Source of the DNA: Oscillospiraceae bacterium | Lineage (GTDB): Bacteria; Bacillota; Clostridia; Oscillospirales; Acutalibacteraceae | Length of the DNA stretch: 13,523 nucleotides | Assembly (NCBI GenBank): GCA_031262125.1 | Contig: JAISII010000065.1 | Location: forward strand, 1-13,523 | Direction: 5' to 3' | Shown here: piece by piece, positions 11,704 through 13,523 of the stretch | Layout of the letters: the number at the start of each line of letters is the position of its first letter | Numbering within the stretch: the stretch's first letter is position 1 | The notes under the pieces: generated by a model | Seen by the model: the letters and a program-made list of their open reading frames with translations, nothing else | The model's database searches: none | What the model was told of the DNA's origin: nothing | Position numbers and translations under genes: made by a program

Positions 11704-13523
11704 ATGGCAAACCCAAATAATCTAAGCAACCTAATAGAAGAATTCGACTTTTATAAAAACGAAGAATCTATAGAAAGATTTGTAGGCGGCACAGGCACAA
11801 AAGTCTATGTTGCAAAAGTAGAAGTAGACGGCACACCGGCTAAAATAAACACCACTTGGGTAAAAATTTATTTCAGCGAACCCGTACTTGGTCTTACCAC
11901 AGATAATTTTTTGGTTGCAGGTGCAAACAAGGATTCGGTAACAGATTTAAACAACGACGGCTTAATATACCAAGTAAACATCAGCGGTTATAAAGTCGGC
12001 AACGCAAGAGAAATTCACATTGCTTTTGCAACTATACCCGACGAATATGACATCGAGCCGGATGGCGTAGATGTTATTATTTGGCGAAAAGAATTCGACA
12101 TTGTAGACGTACAGCCAAACGGCGAAAACAGAACGGTAACAACCGATGCAGTCGATATTACAATCAAACCCGGTTTAAAAGGCTTGGTGGCAAGCAATTT
12201 CACTATCGAAAATGCAGAAATAACCAAGGTAGAAGAAATTCTTCCGCCGGAGGAACAACCGCTGCTTATTTTGAAAGCACAGCTTGATGAAATAGAGCAA
12301 CAGATTGTAGAAAAGAGAGTAGAAATATCTAACTTAAACAATCAGATAAGAAGTGCTAACGAAACAACAGCACCCTCTTTAGAAGCACAGCATGCAGTAT
12401 TAGAAGCAGAGTTAGAAGCTCTTGAAAATCAGAAAAAAAATATTCAAGAGCAAATTTACAGTTTGATGACTATTGAAGATGTTGTTAAAGAAATAGATTT
12501 ATTGGAGCAAGAGCTTGCAACGATAAATGAAACAATCGCAAATGTAAAACAACAAATCGATACAGCAAGCACATCAGCACCGGCTGAAAGTGCAAGTCCC
12601 GTAGAAACATCAGACTTAGCAACTGTTTTCACAACAATTAACAATGAATTAATGCATCAGCTTACAGAGCTTCAGATTGCCAGAGATAATCTTGTGCAGC
12701 AGATTGATGAATTGCGTCAAGTGCTTAGAATAAAACAAGAAGAAGCAGAGGAAGACAGACGAAGAGAAGATAAAAACCGCAGTAATATAGCAGATTTACA
12801 ACGGAGGATTGCAGAATTACAGGAGTCAATTGTGCGAAGGCAAGCAGAGGCCGAAGCCATTATGGCACAAATTAGTGCAAGCACCGGGTCGGCTAACATC
12901 AGTCTTACACGGCAACACGCCGAATTGTTAGAACAAATCGCATATGAGCAGTCTCAACTGGTTGAGGTGGAAATGCAGCTGCAAAGACTGCTATACGGCA
13001 ATCAGGGGCATCAGCAAGTCGGAGAACCGGAACTAATCGCCGACAACGACGATGCCGAAACAGTGTACCGAGTACACTTTACAATTGCCGACACTGTTAT
13101 TAACGGTGATGTTTTACGCTCGGCGATAATCGGCACAGGCGAAAGCATCAGCCCCGAAGAGTTTGGTATTCAGGTTTTTGTACACGAAAAATTACGCAAA
13201 TGGGTACAAATAACAAATTCCGAACCGCAGAAAATTGCAATTACCCCCGGCACTTATGCAACTATTGCTTTAGACAAACCTTTTGTTGACGACAGCAAAT
13301 TGATGCACATTGACCAGAGCCAAATTATTTTTGACAAAGCTGGCGACTACGAAGTAACCTTTAGTGCGGAATTTGATGTAAGCACCACAGGGTATATCGA
13401 ATTTAAGTTTGCCGGTGCAGCCGAGCATACGTTCCGTGTGCCAACAGCCCCCGGCGGTGCTTCTAATTTGGTAACCGAAACCTTTATGCTTTATGATATT
13501 AAACCCGAAGACCTGATTTATGT
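11704..13523 (+). CDS. Ig-like and coiled-coil protein of unknown function, 3' end outside the window
   Basis: The open frame from the ATG at 11704 runs off the window after 606 complete codons, so the C-terminus is missing. AAAGGATG lies about 7 bases before the start; the gap from the previous stop is 32 bases, implying one operon. Residues about 35-128 and 131-180 look like two Ig-like repeats (VKIYFSEPVLGLTTDNF and VDITIKPGLKGLVASNF). About 185-435 is almost continuous coiled coil, rich in Glu, Gln, Ala and Leu heptads and broken by a Ser/Ala/Pro stretch near 288-303. From about 453 a beta domain matches the preceding protein: VFVHEKLRKWVQITN against IYVHQKTRTWVQVAN, and KAGDYEVTF against FGDYEVTV. 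There is no signal peptide. The coiled coil occupies the place held by the Thr/Pro linker in the upstream paralogue. Function is unknown; a fibrous or scaffold role is inference. Confidence 0.85.
   Translation, partial: MANPNNLSNLIEEFDFYKNEESIERFVGGTGTKVYVAKVEVDGTPAKINTTWVKIYFSEPVLGLTTDNFLVAGANKDSVTDLNNDGLIYQVNISGYKVGNAREIHIAFATIPDEYDIEPDGVDVIIWRKEFDIVDVQPNGENRTVTTDAVDITIKPGLKGLVASNFTIENAEITKVEEILPPEEQPLLILKAQLDEIEQQIVEKRVEISNLNNQIRSANETTAPSLEAQHAVLEAELEALENQKKNIQEQIYSLMTIEDVVKEIDLLEQELATINETIANVKQQIDTASTSAPAESASPVETSDLATVFTTINNELMHQLTELQIARDNLVQQIDELRQVLRIKQEEAEEDRRREDKNRSNIADLQRRIAELQESIVRRQAEAEAIMAQISASTGSANISLTRQHAELLEQIAYEQSQLVEVEMQLQRLLYGNQGHQQVGEPELIADNDDAETVYRVHFTIADTVINGDVLRSAIIGTGESISPEEFGIQVFVHEKLRKWVQITNSEPQKIAITPGTYATIALDKPFVDDSKLMHIDQSQIIFDKAGDYEVTFSAEFDVSTTGYIEFKFAGAAEHTFRVPTAPGGASNLVTETFMLYDIKPEDLIY

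Noticed and set aside
12015..12899. Serine-rich antisense open frames opposite the coiled coil
   Set aside because: Coiled-coil coding DNA rich in GAA, GCA and CAG reads as Ser/Leu/Phe on the opposite strand without stops; the plus-strand frame is continuous from 11704 with a good ribosome binding site.

Overview
This is a stretch of a low-GC, strictly anaerobic Firmicutes chromosome, most likely a gut-type clostridium of the Oscillospiraceae/Ruminococcaceae kind. That placement is inferred. It rests on AT-rich intergenic DNA, strong GGAGG ribosome binding sites, a split two-subunit transketolase, a rubredoxin/flavodiiron/desulfoferrodoxin oxygen-defence set, and intergenic repeats of a style I associate with gut clostridia.

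Layout. 1-2041: a translationally coupled pair encoding the N- and C-terminal halves of transketolase (pentose phosphate pathway). 2153-3671: thioredoxin and thioredoxin reductase, separated by about 290 bases of structured repeat DNA (2472-2740). 3801-4676: a cysteine-rich conserved protein of unknown function whose ribosome binding site lies inside a long inverted repeat (3724-3790). 4733-4781: a bidirectional terminator where transcription converges. 4788-6588, minus strand: an accessory patch with a YafQ/DinJ toxin-antitoxin pair, an unrecognised two-helix membrane protein, and a second RelB/DinJ-type antitoxin with no toxin beside it. 6762-8647, minus strand: desulfoferrodoxin, flavodiiron protein FprA and a 53-residue rubredoxin, which together would reduce superoxide and O2 (or NO). 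Divergent from these, on the plus strand: tRNA-Ala(GGC) at 8832-8907, a highly structured palindromic repeat at 8933-9084, and a SugE/Gdx-type small multidrug resistance exporter at 9221-9541 preceded by a transcription attenuator that is probably a riboswitch. 9896 to the window end: two adjacent large proteins without signal peptides. They carry Ig-like repeats and a shared beta-rich domain; the second has a coiled-coil region of about 250 residues and runs off the window.

How the parts relate. The thioredoxin pair and the rubredoxin/FprA/desulfoferrodoxin set are both redox-defence systems. The other themes are regulatory RNA (attenuator, sequestered ribosome binding site, several 5'-leader hairpins) and accessory DNA (toxin-antitoxin genes, dispersed-looking repeats). 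The best candidates for undescribed biology are the tandem Ig-like/coiled-coil proteins, the sugE leader, the sequestered ribosome binding site at 3724-3790, and the symmetric repeat at 8933-9084. No CRISPR array, rRNA gene, transposase or prophage module is visible.
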